DNA of 42,093 nucleotides from an uncultured Clostridia bacterium (GTDB taxonomy: Bacteria > Bacillota > Clostridia > Oscillospirales > Acutalibacteraceae): assembly GCA_947652665.1 (NCBI GenBank), contig CANTDZ010000011.1, positions 1 through 42,093 of the forward strand. The letters run 5' to 3'. The notes below the pieces were generated by a model. That model did not search any database. It was not told where the DNA came from and saw nothing but the letters and a program-made list of their open reading frames with translations. Of the stretch, positions 23,160 through 29,859 are shown in pieces. Both the position numbers and the translations under genes were made by a program. Each line of letters opens with the position of its first letter. The stretch's first letter is position 1.

Positions 23160-23188
23160 TTGCAAATTTGGGCGCGGGGGAGTATAAT
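23160..23188 (+). promoter_or_regulatory. promoter of antitoxin RNA 2
   Basis: TTGCAA (23160-23165), 17-nt spacer, TATAAT (23183-23188). Confidence 0.82.
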
Positions 23189-23194
23189 AAGAGT

Positions 23195-23271
23195 GCGAAG
23201 TTTAATAGAGACACGGATGCCATCAAGTCTCGAAAAGAAACCCCGGAGGCGGCTACCTCCGGGGTTTTTTT
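23195..23271 (+). ncRNA. putative antitoxin RNA 2
   Basis: About 77 nt, ending at a terminator with the 12-bp stem 23238-23249 / 23256-23267 and seven T. CGAAGTTTAATA (23196-23207) repeats CGAAGTCTAACA of the toxin gene (23358-23369); the two differences become G-U pairs in the RNA duplex. CACGGATGCCATC (23212-23224) repeats 23377-23390, covering the GTG start and ribosome site of toxin 2, with one gap and changes. The start-pairing part differs from antitoxin 1 exactly as toxin 2 differs from toxin 1. A GAGAC/GTCTC stem frames it. Confidence 0.8.
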
Positions 23272-23298
23272 GCTTCGGCTTACTACGCCCTTACGGAC

Positions 23299-23379
23299 TT
23301 ATCCGTCAAGCCGCTTGCAGATGTAGTAGGCTGCTATACCTGCTACGACGGACAACACGAAGTCTAACAGTTCTGTCAC
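23299..23379 (-). CDS. small single-helix membrane peptide, putative type I toxin (copy 2)
   Basis: 26 residues from GTG with GAGGAGGTGG six bases upstream. Same plan as copy 1: polar three-residue start (MTE), helix with LSVVAGIAAYYIC, then KRLDG and stop. About half of the residues match copy 1, and the match is best in the helix and K-x-L-D end, as expected for a selected peptide. The gene lies between its own promoter (23427-23455) and the terminator shared with antitoxin RNA 2. Function as a membrane toxin is inferred from size, helix and gene layout. Confidence 0.78.
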   Translation of the reverse strand: MTELLDFVLSVVAGIAAYYICKRLDG

Positions 23380-23426
23380 GGAACGCCACCTCCTCTCTGT
23401 GCCTATATGGAAGGGGCAGCATCTAT

Positions 23427-23455
23427 ACTATAACACGGTTCGACAAAAACCGCAA
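23427..23455 (-). promoter_or_regulatory. toxin 2 promoter with embedded Spo0A box
   Basis: Minus-strand TTGCGG (23450-23455), 17-nt spacer, TATAGT (23427-23432). TTGTCGAA at 23439-23446 sits at the same place in the spacer as in toxin 1. Since the units are duplicated this is not an independent occurrence. Confidence 0.72.
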
Positions 23456-23479
23456 GGTTAAGGAATTTTGCGCAGGAGG

Positions 23480-23508
23480 TTGCAAATTTGGACGCAGAAG
23501 AGTATAAT
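23480..23508 (+). promoter_or_regulatory. promoter of orphan antitoxin RNA 3
   Basis: TTGCAA (23480-23485), 17-nt spacer, TATAAT (23503-23508). Fully intact although no toxin follows. Confidence 0.82.
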
Positions 23509-23514
23509 ATACTG

Positions 23515-23590
23515 GTGAAGTTAAATAGGAACACAAGTCCCACCAAGTTCCAAAAGAAACCCCGGCGATGGCAGTCTCCGGGGTTTTTCG
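23515..23590 (+). ncRNA. orphan antitoxin RNA 3 (no adjacent toxin)
   Basis: Same layout as RNAs 1 and 2: TGAAGTTAAATA (23516-23527), ACACAAGTCCCACC (23531-23544), and a terminator with a CCCCGG/CCGGGG core (23557-23587). The framing stem is GGAAC/GTTCC instead of GAGAC/GTCTC, two compensatory pair changes. No toxin ORF lies downstream. Its pairing segments are nearest to those of toxin 1, so it may protect against toxin 1 or a related toxin elsewhere. Confidence 0.7.
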
Positions 23591-23768
23591 CATCTTTAAC
23601 CCCCTTTTGAGCCTGCACATCTAATCAAAATCCCCTGTTTTCAAGAAAATCAAGTCTTTTTCCGTCGCGATATGTCTTTTTCTGTCAAAAAATTCCCATT
23701 TTGCGCGCTTTATGAGCTATAATATCAGAAAAGCAATCGCTTTACAAACACAGAAAGGGATGGTTCAT
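23591..23768 (+). promoter_or_regulatory. upstream region of the Spo0A-like gene: direct repeats and -10 box
   Basis: GTCTTTTTCCGTC (23654-23666) and GTCTTTTTCTGTC (23674-23686) are near-identical direct repeats exactly 20 bp apart, about two helical turns. A consensus TATAAT lies at 23718-23723; its -35 is poor, which suggests activator dependence. The repeats sit about 30-65 bp upstream of the -10 and are a candidate operator. The rest of the stretch back to the end of antitoxin RNA 3 shows nothing else. Confidence 0.55.
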
Positions 23769-24230
23769 ATGGTGATTGGGAATATCCCCATGGAAGACTT
23801 CGCTTTACGCAAAAGCAGCAAAGGCTACCAGTTGTTGCGCAGGGCGGTTCAGCAGGCCGCCGACCTATATCCGGATTGGCCGCCGTTCGAGGTATTTTGC
23901 CAGAATCTCGCGGGGACGGCGGGACAGACCAGCAGCCAGGCGGTACAAAAGGCGCTGGAGCGCGTGGTAAACACGCTGTGGGAACGGCCGGACAACCGCA
24001 AGCTGGCCGAGTATTACTACGGCTACCAAATCAAAGAAAAGCCCTCGCCCAAAGATTTCATCTACACGCTGGGGGAGTACATATACAACGAACGCATGAA
24101 ATCACAGCCCGGCCCCGCGCAAAACAACATTAAAGCCGTCATGACAATCCTGCCCAATGGGGAAAAATGCCTGGCAATCCCGCTGAACGAACTGCTGGAC
24201 ACGCTGGGGGAAAGCGGGGCCGGACTATGA
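23769..24230 (+). CDS. free-standing Spo0A C-terminal (DNA-binding) domain protein
   Basis: 153 residues, no receiver domain. Residues about 14-110 follow the Spo0A effector domain: KGYQLLRRAVQQA, a helix-turn-helix with TSSQAVQKALERVVNTLW, then LAEYYYGYQIKEKPSPKDFIYTLGEYI, matching Spo0A's LFGYTVSMTKAKPTNSEFIA region. In the recognition helix the Spo0A residues S-R-V-E-R are replaced by S-Q-A-V-Q-K, so its DNA target may differ from the classical 0A box. A tail of about 45 residues is unassigned. The start is ATG 23769 because the -10 box at 23718 lies inside the longer frame. It overlaps the next gene by ATGA. Without a receiver it cannot be switched by phosphorylation in the usual way. Confidence 0.8.
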   Translation: MVIGNIPMEDFALRKSSKGYQLLRRAVQQAADLYPDWPPFEVFCQNLAGTAGQTSSQAVQKALERVVNTLWERPDNRKLAEYYYGYQIKEKPSPKDFIYTLGEYIYNERMKSQPGPAQNNIKAVMTILPNGEKCLAIPLNELLDTLGESGAGL

Positions 24231-24502
24231 CAGCACAAGAGGTTTACCAACAATACCGGAGCTGGCTCGGCGACGGGGAGGCCGTGGCGTTTTCCGATTT
24301 TCTACAGCATCCCTTTGCCAACGTGGACACTTTTGAAGACGAGCGCAGCCTTGTCAACCGGCTGTTCTACCTGGTGCCCAGCTTCCGCGGCGGTTCCTTG
24401 CGGTGCTTCGTTTTCTTCGCGGAAAACGAGTTTTATAAAGGGGCCCAGGGGGACCTGTATCTGGCAAAATCGTCCTACCATCCCGGGAAGCTGGCCGGCT
24501 GA
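24227..24502 (+). CDS. hypothetical protein coupled to the Spo0A-like gene
   Basis: 91 residues, no membrane segment, aromatic and acidic (MTAQEVYQQYRSWLGDG ... FRGGSLRCFVFF ... DLYLAKSSYHP). Its ATG overlaps the TGA of the preceding gene, so it is translationally coupled and probably made in equal amounts. No family recognised. By position it could be a partner or inhibitor of the Spo0A-like protein; that is inference only. Confidence 0.68.
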   Translation: MTAQEVYQQYRSWLGDGEAVAFSDFLQHPFANVDTFEDERSLVNRLFYLVPSFRGGSLRCFVFFAENEFYKGAQGDLYLAKSSYHPGKLAG

Positions 24503-24535
24503 CCCGGAAGTCCTTTCTGCAGGCGGCAAAGACCG

Positions 24536-24564
24536 TTGACATCTGCCCTTTCGCGTATTATAAT
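24536..24564 (+). promoter_or_regulatory. promoter of the hybrid histidine kinase
   Basis: Perfect TTGACA (24536-24541), 17-nt spacer, TATAAT (24559-24564). The predicted mRNA starts near 24571. Confidence 0.87.
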
Positions 24565-24657
24565 AAAGTTATATTAGGAATAAGGAAGGGGCTGGTTAAG
24601 ACGAATCAGGAGCGGAAAGGGAGCTTTATCCAGCGAATCCTATACCTGCTGCGCCTA

Positions 24658-26307
24658 TTGGAGGCCAAGGGCTTGGAGGTCGACCAGCTCGAAGCAGGGC
24701 AATGGCAGGACTGGCAGCTGCCGCCCCAGGGGCAGGCAGAGGTCGAGGCGGCGTGGGAAAGCATACAGTTTATGGACGAGATTCCGGGTGGCTTTTTCAT
24801 TTATTACGCCGATGGCGACGAACGCCTTATTTACGCCAACAAAGGGATGCTGCGCACCTTCGGCTGCACCACCCTGCAGGAATTCCGCCAGCTCACCGGC
24901 AACTCCTTTAAGGGCATTGTGTTTCCCGATGACCTGGAAGCTGTGGAGGATTCCATCCGCAAGCAGATCCAGTCCAACCAATACGACCTGGACTACGTGG
25001 AGTACCGCATCCGCCGCAAGGACGGCACGATCCGCTGGGTCGAAGATTACGGCCACTTCATCCACACGGAGGACGCCGGGGACATCTTCTACGTCTTTAT
25101 AGGCGACTCCACCGATGAGCGCAGCCAGGAGCAGATGCGCCAGAAGCGCGTGCTCAGCGACGCCCTGGAGAAAGCCGACCTGGCCGTCAAGGCCAAAAAT
25201 GCGTTCCTGTCGCAGATTTCCCACGAAATGCGCACCCCCCTCAATGCGATCTTCGGATTTACCACCCTGGCAAAAAACAGCCTCCGCGAACCCGATACGG
25301 TGCGGGAATACCTGGACGAGGTGGAGGTTGCCAGCCGCCAGCTGCTGAATATGATTACCCAGGCCCTGGACGTATCGAACCTGTCCAGCGCCGCCGGGTC
25401 CGACCAGGAGGAGTGCGACCTGCGCAGCATCCTCCAGGAAATACACGAGTTCCTGCTGCCCCAGGCCCAGGAGAAGGGGCTCCGGTTCTCCCTGAACTGC
25501 AAGCACATCGTCCACCGGATCGTATATACCAATCCCCAGCAGCTCAAGCAGCTGGTGCTCAACCTGGCGAACAATGCCATTACGTACACGGAATCCGGCG
25601 GCGTGACCATCGTCATGTCCGAGGAAAAGTCCCTGCCCGACAGCCACGCTGTCTACCGCCTGGAGGTGCGGGACACCGGCGTGGGCATCAGCGCGGAATT
25701 TTTGGAGAAGGCCTTCGAGCCCTTCAGCCGGGAAAAGACCTCGACCCTCAGCGGCATACGGGGCATCGGCCTGGGGCTGACCATTGCCAAAAGCATTGCC
25801 GACCTGCTGGACGCCACCATCACCGTGCAGTCCGCCGTGGGCCAGGGCAGCACTTTTACCGTGATGCTCCCCTTCCGGGTGCAGCCCCTTCCCGACGTGT
25901 CCGGCGACCCCACCGCCAAGCTTTCCCACAGCCTGCGCATCCTGCTGGCCGAAGACAACGACCTCAACCGCGAGATCGAGACCGAGCTGCTGGAGCGCAT
26001 GGGCTTCCTCATCGACCCGGTGTCCAATGGCGAGCAGGCGTGGGAGAAAGTAAAGGCCGCTTCCCCAGGCGACTACGACTTGCTGATTTTGGACCTGCAG
26101 ATGCCCGTTATGGACGGCTGGGAGGTAGCCGCCTCCATACGCAAGCTGCCCGATCCCACTATGGCGCATATTCCCATCATTGCCCTGTCGGCCAACGTGA
26201 GCATCCACGACCGCCGGCGTTCCCTGGACAGCGGCATTGACGAGCACCTTACAAAACCTATGGACTTACCCCTTTTGCTAAAGACCATCGAAAAAATGAC
26301 AACGTAA
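24658..26307 (+). CDS. soluble hybrid sensor histidine kinase (PAS-HisKA-HATPase-receiver)
   Basis: At least 549 residues, no membrane helix. PAS domain (about 35-150), HisKA with the phosphorylated His in SQISHEMRTPLNAI (His about 189), ATPase domain with NLANNAITY, DTGVGI and GIRGIGLGLTIAK, then a receiver domain (about 430-545) with LLAEDND, phospho-Asp in LILDLQMPVMDGW, and a Lys-Pro near the end. The start is unclear: TTG 24658 is the first standard in-frame codon, but coding-like sequence continues upstream to about 24592, where AAGGAAGGGG stands before a CTG. It probably senses a cytoplasmic signal and starts a phosphorelay; no output regulator or phosphotransfer gene is adjacent except the receiver-less Spo0A-like protein. 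Confidence 0.9.
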   Translation: MEAKGLEVDQLEAGQWQDWQLPPQGQAEVEAAWESIQFMDEIPGGFFIYYADGDERLIYANKGMLRTFGCTTLQEFRQLTGNSFKGIVFPDDLEAVEDSIRKQIQSNQYDLDYVEYRIRRKDGTIRWVEDYGHFIHTEDAGDIFYVFIGDSTDERSQEQMRQKRVLSDALEKADLAVKAKNAFLSQISHEMRTPLNAIFGFTTLAKNSLREPDTVREYLDEVEVASRQLLNMITQALDVSNLSSAAGSDQEECDLRSILQEIHEFLLPQAQEKGLRFSLNCKHIVHRIVYTNPQQLKQLVLNLANNAITYTESGGVTIVMSEEKSLPDSHAVYRLEVRDTGVGISAEFLEKAFEPFSREKTSTLSGIRGIGLGLTIAKSIADLLDATITVQSAVGQGSTFTVMLPFRVQPLPDVSGDPTAKLSHSLRILLAEDNDLNREIETELLERMGFLIDPVSNGEQAWEKVKAASPGDYDLLILDLQMPVMDGWEVAASIRKLPDPTMAHIPIIALSANVSIHDRRRSLDSGIDEHLTKPMDLPLLLKTIEKMTT

Positions 26308-26322
26308 AGCGTATAAATAATA

Positions 26323-26352
26323 AGAGGGCTGGTACCCGGCGTACCAGCCCTC
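26323..26352. terminator. bidirectional terminator
   Basis: Perfect 13-bp stem AGAGGGCTGGTAC / GTACCAGCCCTCT, 4-5-nt loop, between the convergent kinase and ABC exporter genes. Confidence 0.9.
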
Positions 26353-26363
26353 TTTGATGTTTG

Positions 26364-28112
26364 TCAAGCCTTTGCAAACTGGCTGTTATAAAGCTCCGCA
26401 TAGAAGCCGCCCTTTTGCAGCAGCTCCTGGTGGCTGCCCTGTTCGACGATATGGCCGTCGCGCATGACGAGGATGACGTCGGCGTCCCGGATGGTCGAAA
26501 GGCGGTGGGCCACGATAAAGCTGGTACGGCCCTGCATCATCTTCTGGAACGCCCGCTGGATGCGGGCCTCGGTGCGGGTGTCGATGGAGGAAGTGGCTTC
26601 GTCCAGGATGAGCATGGGCGGCAGGGAGAGCATCACCCGGGCGATGCACAGCAGCTGCTTCTGTCCCTGGCTCAGGTTCTCCGCGCCCTCGCCGATGAGG
26701 GTGTCGTAGCCGTCGGGCAGGCGCTTAATGAAGCTGTGGGCGTGGGCGGCCTTCGCGGCTTCTATGATCTCCTCACGGGAAGCGTCGGGCTTGCCATAGC
26801 CGATGTTCTCCGCAATGGTGCCGCGCTTGAGCCAAGTCTCCTGGAGCACCATGCCGTAGTTTTTCCGCAGGCTCCCCCGGGTGAGCTGGCGGATATCCCA
26901 GCCGTCCACGGTGATGGCGCCGCTGTCTACGTCATAAAAGCGCATCAGAAGGTTGATGATGGTGGTCTTGCCGCAGCCGGTGGGGCCTACCAGGGCCACC
27001 CTCTGGCCGGGCTTGACCTGTAAGTTGAAGCCCTCAATAAGCGGCTGGCTTTTGCGGTAGGAGAAGTCCACCTGTTCGGCGCCGACTCGGCCTTCCGCTT
27101 CGCCCAGGGTGTGGGCATCGGCGGGGTCGGGCACCTGGGGAGTCTCCTCAATGAGGGCGAAGACCCGCCCGGCACAGGCCAGGGCGTTTTGCAGCTCGGT
27201 GACCACGCCGGATATCTCGTTAAAGGGCTTCGTGTACTGGTTGGCGTAGCTTAAAAAGCAGGACAGCTGCCCCACCGTAAGCCCCCCGCCGATGACGGAC
27301 AGCGCGCCGGCCACGCCCACGCCTGTGTACACCAGGGAGTTGACAAAGCGCGTGGAGGGGTTGGTGATGGACGAGAAAAAGATCGCCCGCAGCGAACAGG
27401 CCTGCAGCCGCCCGTTGATCTCGTCGAACTTCTCCTGGGACTCCTGCTCCTGGCCGAAAGCCTGCACCACCCGCTGGCCCTCGATCATTTCCTCGATGAA
27501 GCCGGTCTGTTCGCCCCGCACCCGGGACTGCAGGTGGAACATGGCATACGTCCGCTTGGCAATGAACGCCGCCACCAGCAGCGACACCGGCGTAATGAGC
27601 ACCACCACCAGCGTAATGGCCACGTTGACGCTGAGCATGAACAGCAGCGTGCCCAAAATCGTAATGACCCCGGAGAACAGCTGCGTAAAGCCCATCAGCA
27701 GGCCGTCGGCGAACTGGTCTACGTCGGCAATCACTCGGCTGACTACCTCGCCGGTGGGGTGGGAATCCACATAAGCCAGCGGCAGGACCTGCAGCTTGCG
27801 GAAGGCCTCATTGCGGATGTCCCGCACCACCCGGTAGGTGACATGGTTGTTGCAAAGGTTCATGACCCACTGGGCCAGGGCCGAGATGCCGATTACGATA
27901 CCCGCCTGCAGGAGGAGCTGGAAAATGCCCGCAAAATCCACCTGGCCCGGCCCGATGATTAAGTCGACGGCCTTGCCGGTAAGAATGGGGATGTAGAGCG
28001 TCCCGGCCACGGTGGCCGCCGCCAGCAGGATCGACAGCCCCACAAACAGCCAATATTTTTTGATGTAGCGTAGCACCTTCTTCAGGGTGCCCTTTTGAGC
28101 TTTCTCCTTCAT
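26364..28112 (-). CDS. ABC exporter half-transporter, catalytic partner of pair 2
   Basis: 582 residues: six-helix exporter domain, then ATPase with Walker A GPTGCGKTT, signature LSQGQ (non-canonical) and Walker B MLILDEATSSID with the catalytic Glu. It overlaps the partner upstream by 4 nt (ATGA). Together they should form a heterodimer with one active ATP site. The membrane domain keeps the EEMIEGQRVVQAFGQE coupling segment. Last gene of the pcrA operon; substrate unknown. Confidence 0.93.
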   Translation of the reverse strand: MKEKAQKGTLKKVLRYIKKYWLFVGLSILLAAATVAGTLYIPILTGKAVDLIIGPGQVDFAGIFQLLLQAGIVIGISALAQWVMNLCNNHVTYRVVRDIRNEAFRKLQVLPLAYVDSHPTGEVVSRVIADVDQFADGLLMGFTQLFSGVITILGTLLFMLSVNVAITLVVVLITPVSLLVAAFIAKRTYAMFHLQSRVRGEQTGFIEEMIEGQRVVQAFGQEQESQEKFDEINGRLQACSLRAIFFSSITNPSTRFVNSLVYTGVGVAGALSVIGGGLTVGQLSCFLSYANQYTKPFNEISGVVTELQNALACAGRVFALIEETPQVPDPADAHTLGEAEGRVGAEQVDFSYRKSQPLIEGFNLQVKPGQRVALVGPTGCGKTTIINLLMRFYDVDSGAITVDGWDIRQLTRGSLRKNYGMVLQETWLKRGTIAENIGYGKPDASREEIIEAAKAAHAHSFIKRLPDGYDTLIGEGAENLSQGQKQLLCIARVMLSLPPMLILDEATSSIDTRTEARIQRAFQKMMQGRTSFIVAHRLSTIRDADVILVMRDGHIVEQGSHQELLQKGGFYAELYNSQFAKA

Positions 28113-29845
28113 GCGCCCTCGCCCCCTTTCTCCATCTGGGATTCGCAGATTTCGCGATATACGTCACAGGTTTGCAGCAGCTCGTCGTGGGTGCCGATGC
28201 CCACCGCGCAGCCGTCGTCCAGCACGAGGATTTGGTCGGCGTGGCGGATGGAGGAGGCACGCTGGGAGACGATGAAGACGGTCTGGCCATAGGGCAGGTT
28301 CTTGATGGCGCTGCGCAGGCGCGCATCTGTCGCGAAGTCCAGGGCACTGGCGCTGTCGTCCAAGATGAGCAGGCGGGGCTTGCGCGCCAAGGCCCGGGCG
28401 ATGGTCAGCCGCTGCCGCTGGCCGCCGGAGAAGTTCCGGCCCCCCTGGGCCACGGGCTCGTCCAGCTTTTGGGGCTTCTGCTCCACGAAGTCTTTGGCCT
28501 GGGCCGTCTCCAGGGCCTGCCAGAGTTCTTCGTCGGTAGCGCTGCCGCCGCCCCACTGGAGGTTTTCCCGGATGGTGCCCGTGAACAGCTGCGCGCGCTG
28601 GGGCACCACGCCGATCTCCTCCCGCAAGGCTTCCAAGGGCCAGTCACCGGCCGGGGTGCCGCCTAAGAGCACCTGGCCCCCCGTGCAGTCGTAAAAGCGG
28701 GGGATAAGGTTTACCAGGCTCGACTTGCCCGAGCCCGTGCCCCCGATGATGCCGATGGTCTGCCCCGGCGCCGCCGAAAAGCTGATGTGCGACAGGGACT
28801 CCGCCCCGGCACCCGGATAGGCCAGGCTCACGTCCCGGAACTCTACCGAGAGGCCCTGCCCTTCCGGCTTCGGCGCGGACGCTCCGGGCTTTTCCTGCAG
28901 GGCCGGCTCGATGTCCATCACGTCGGCCACGCGGTTGGCGCAGGCCAGGGCTTTGGTGATGTTGATGATGAGGTTCGCAAGCTTTACCAGCTCCACTAAA
29001 ATCTGCCCCATGTAGTTGAGCAGCGCCACCACCTGCCCCTGGGTGATGGCCCCTTCTTCCACCCGCAGGCCCCCGGCCCATACCAGCACCAGGGTCGCCA
29101 GGTTGATGAGGATGTACGTCACCGGGTTCATCAGCCCCGAGACCCGGCCTACAAACACCTGCAGATGGGTCAGGGCGTTGTTCTCCTGCTCGAAGGCCTG
29201 CACCTCCGTCCCCTCGCGGCCAAAGGCCCGGACCACCCGCACGCCCGTCAGGTTTTCCCGGGCCTTGCCCAGCACCCGGTCAAGGCCGGACTGCACCTGC
29301 TTGTAGCGGGGCATGGTCCAGAGCATCACCCCAAAGACCACCACCGCCAAAAGCGGGATGGCCACCGCAAAAATCAGCGCCGCTTTCCAGTCGATGGTAA
29401 AGGCCATGACCATGGCCCCGAACACCACAAACGGCGAGCGCAGCAAAAGCCGCAGGGTCAGGTTCATGCCGTTTTGCACTTGGTTGATGTCGCTGGTCAT
29501 GCGGGTGATGAGCGTGGGCGCGCCTTCCTTGTCCAGCTCCGCAAAGCCCAGCCGCTGGATGCGCCCGAACAGCGCGCTTCGCACCTTGGCCGCAAAGCCC
29601 ACCGACGCTTTCGCCGCAAAATACTGGGCCGTGATGGAGCACACCAGCCCCACCACTCCCAGGGCCACCAGCACCAGGCACATCTGCACGATGTACCCCT
29701 GGTCGCGGTTTTTGATGCCCGTGTCGATGACCGCCGCCATGACCAGCGGCACCAGCAGCTCGAAGGTCGCCTCCAAGAGCTTGAACAGCGGGCCTAAGAC
29801 ACATTCCTTTTTGTATTGTGTCAGGTATTTCAATAACCTTTTCAC
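28109..29845 (-). CDS. ABC exporter half-transporter, degenerate partner of pair 2
   Basis: 578 residues, standard half-exporter length. Walker A GGTGSGKSS, canonical-type signature FSGGQRQR, and Walker B LLILDDSASALD with Asp where the catalytic Glu should be. The lost Glu here pairs with the altered signature of the partner, so the ATP site they form is expected to be non-hydrolysing. GTG start with GGGGAG upstream, 14 nt after the nitrilase-like gene. Confidence 0.93.
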   Translation of the reverse strand: MKRLLKYLTQYKKECVLGPLFKLLEATFELLVPLVMAAVIDTGIKNRDQGYIVQMCLVLVALGVVGLVCSITAQYFAAKASVGFAAKVRSALFGRIQRLGFAELDKEGAPTLITRMTSDINQVQNGMNLTLRLLLRSPFVVFGAMVMAFTIDWKAALIFAVAIPLLAVVVFGVMLWTMPRYKQVQSGLDRVLGKARENLTGVRVVRAFGREGTEVQAFEQENNALTHLQVFVGRVSGLMNPVTYILINLATLVLVWAGGLRVEEGAITQGQVVALLNYMGQILVELVKLANLIINITKALACANRVADVMDIEPALQEKPGASAPKPEGQGLSVEFRDVSLAYPGAGAESLSHISFSAAPGQTIGIIGGTGSGKSSLVNLIPRFYDCTGGQVLLGGTPAGDWPLEALREEIGVVPQRAQLFTGTIRENLQWGGGSATDEELWQALETAQAKDFVEQKPQKLDEPVAQGGRNFSGGQRQRLTIARALARKPRLLILDDSASALDFATDARLRSAIKNLPYGQTVFIVSQRASSIRHADQILVLDDGCAVGIGTHDELLQTCDVYREICESQMEKGGEGA

Positions 29846-29859
29846 GTAGATTTCTCCCC

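Larger units (their letters stand above)
22838..23590. repeat. tandem array of toxin-antitoxin cassettes (period about 320 bp)
   Basis: Three direct repeats begin with the antitoxin promoter at 22838, 23160 and 23480 (spacing 322 and 320 bp). Units 1 and 2 are complete: antitoxin promoter and RNA on plus, shared terminator, toxin gene and its promoter on minus. Unit 3 has the antitoxin gene and terminator only. The units differ by many substitutions, so the duplication is not recent. Confidence 0.88.

Noticed and set aside
22838-23590. CRISPR-like array
   Set aside because: The repeats are about 320 bp, contain promoters, terminators and ORFs, and have no short identical repeats with unique spacers; no cas gene is present.
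23403-23620. Longer ORFs of 65-82 codons overlapping the toxin cassettes
   Set aside because: They cross promoters and terminators, have no ribosome sites and give Cys/Pro/aromatic-rich peptides that are not conserved between units; the short TTG/GTG peptides fit the architecture instead.
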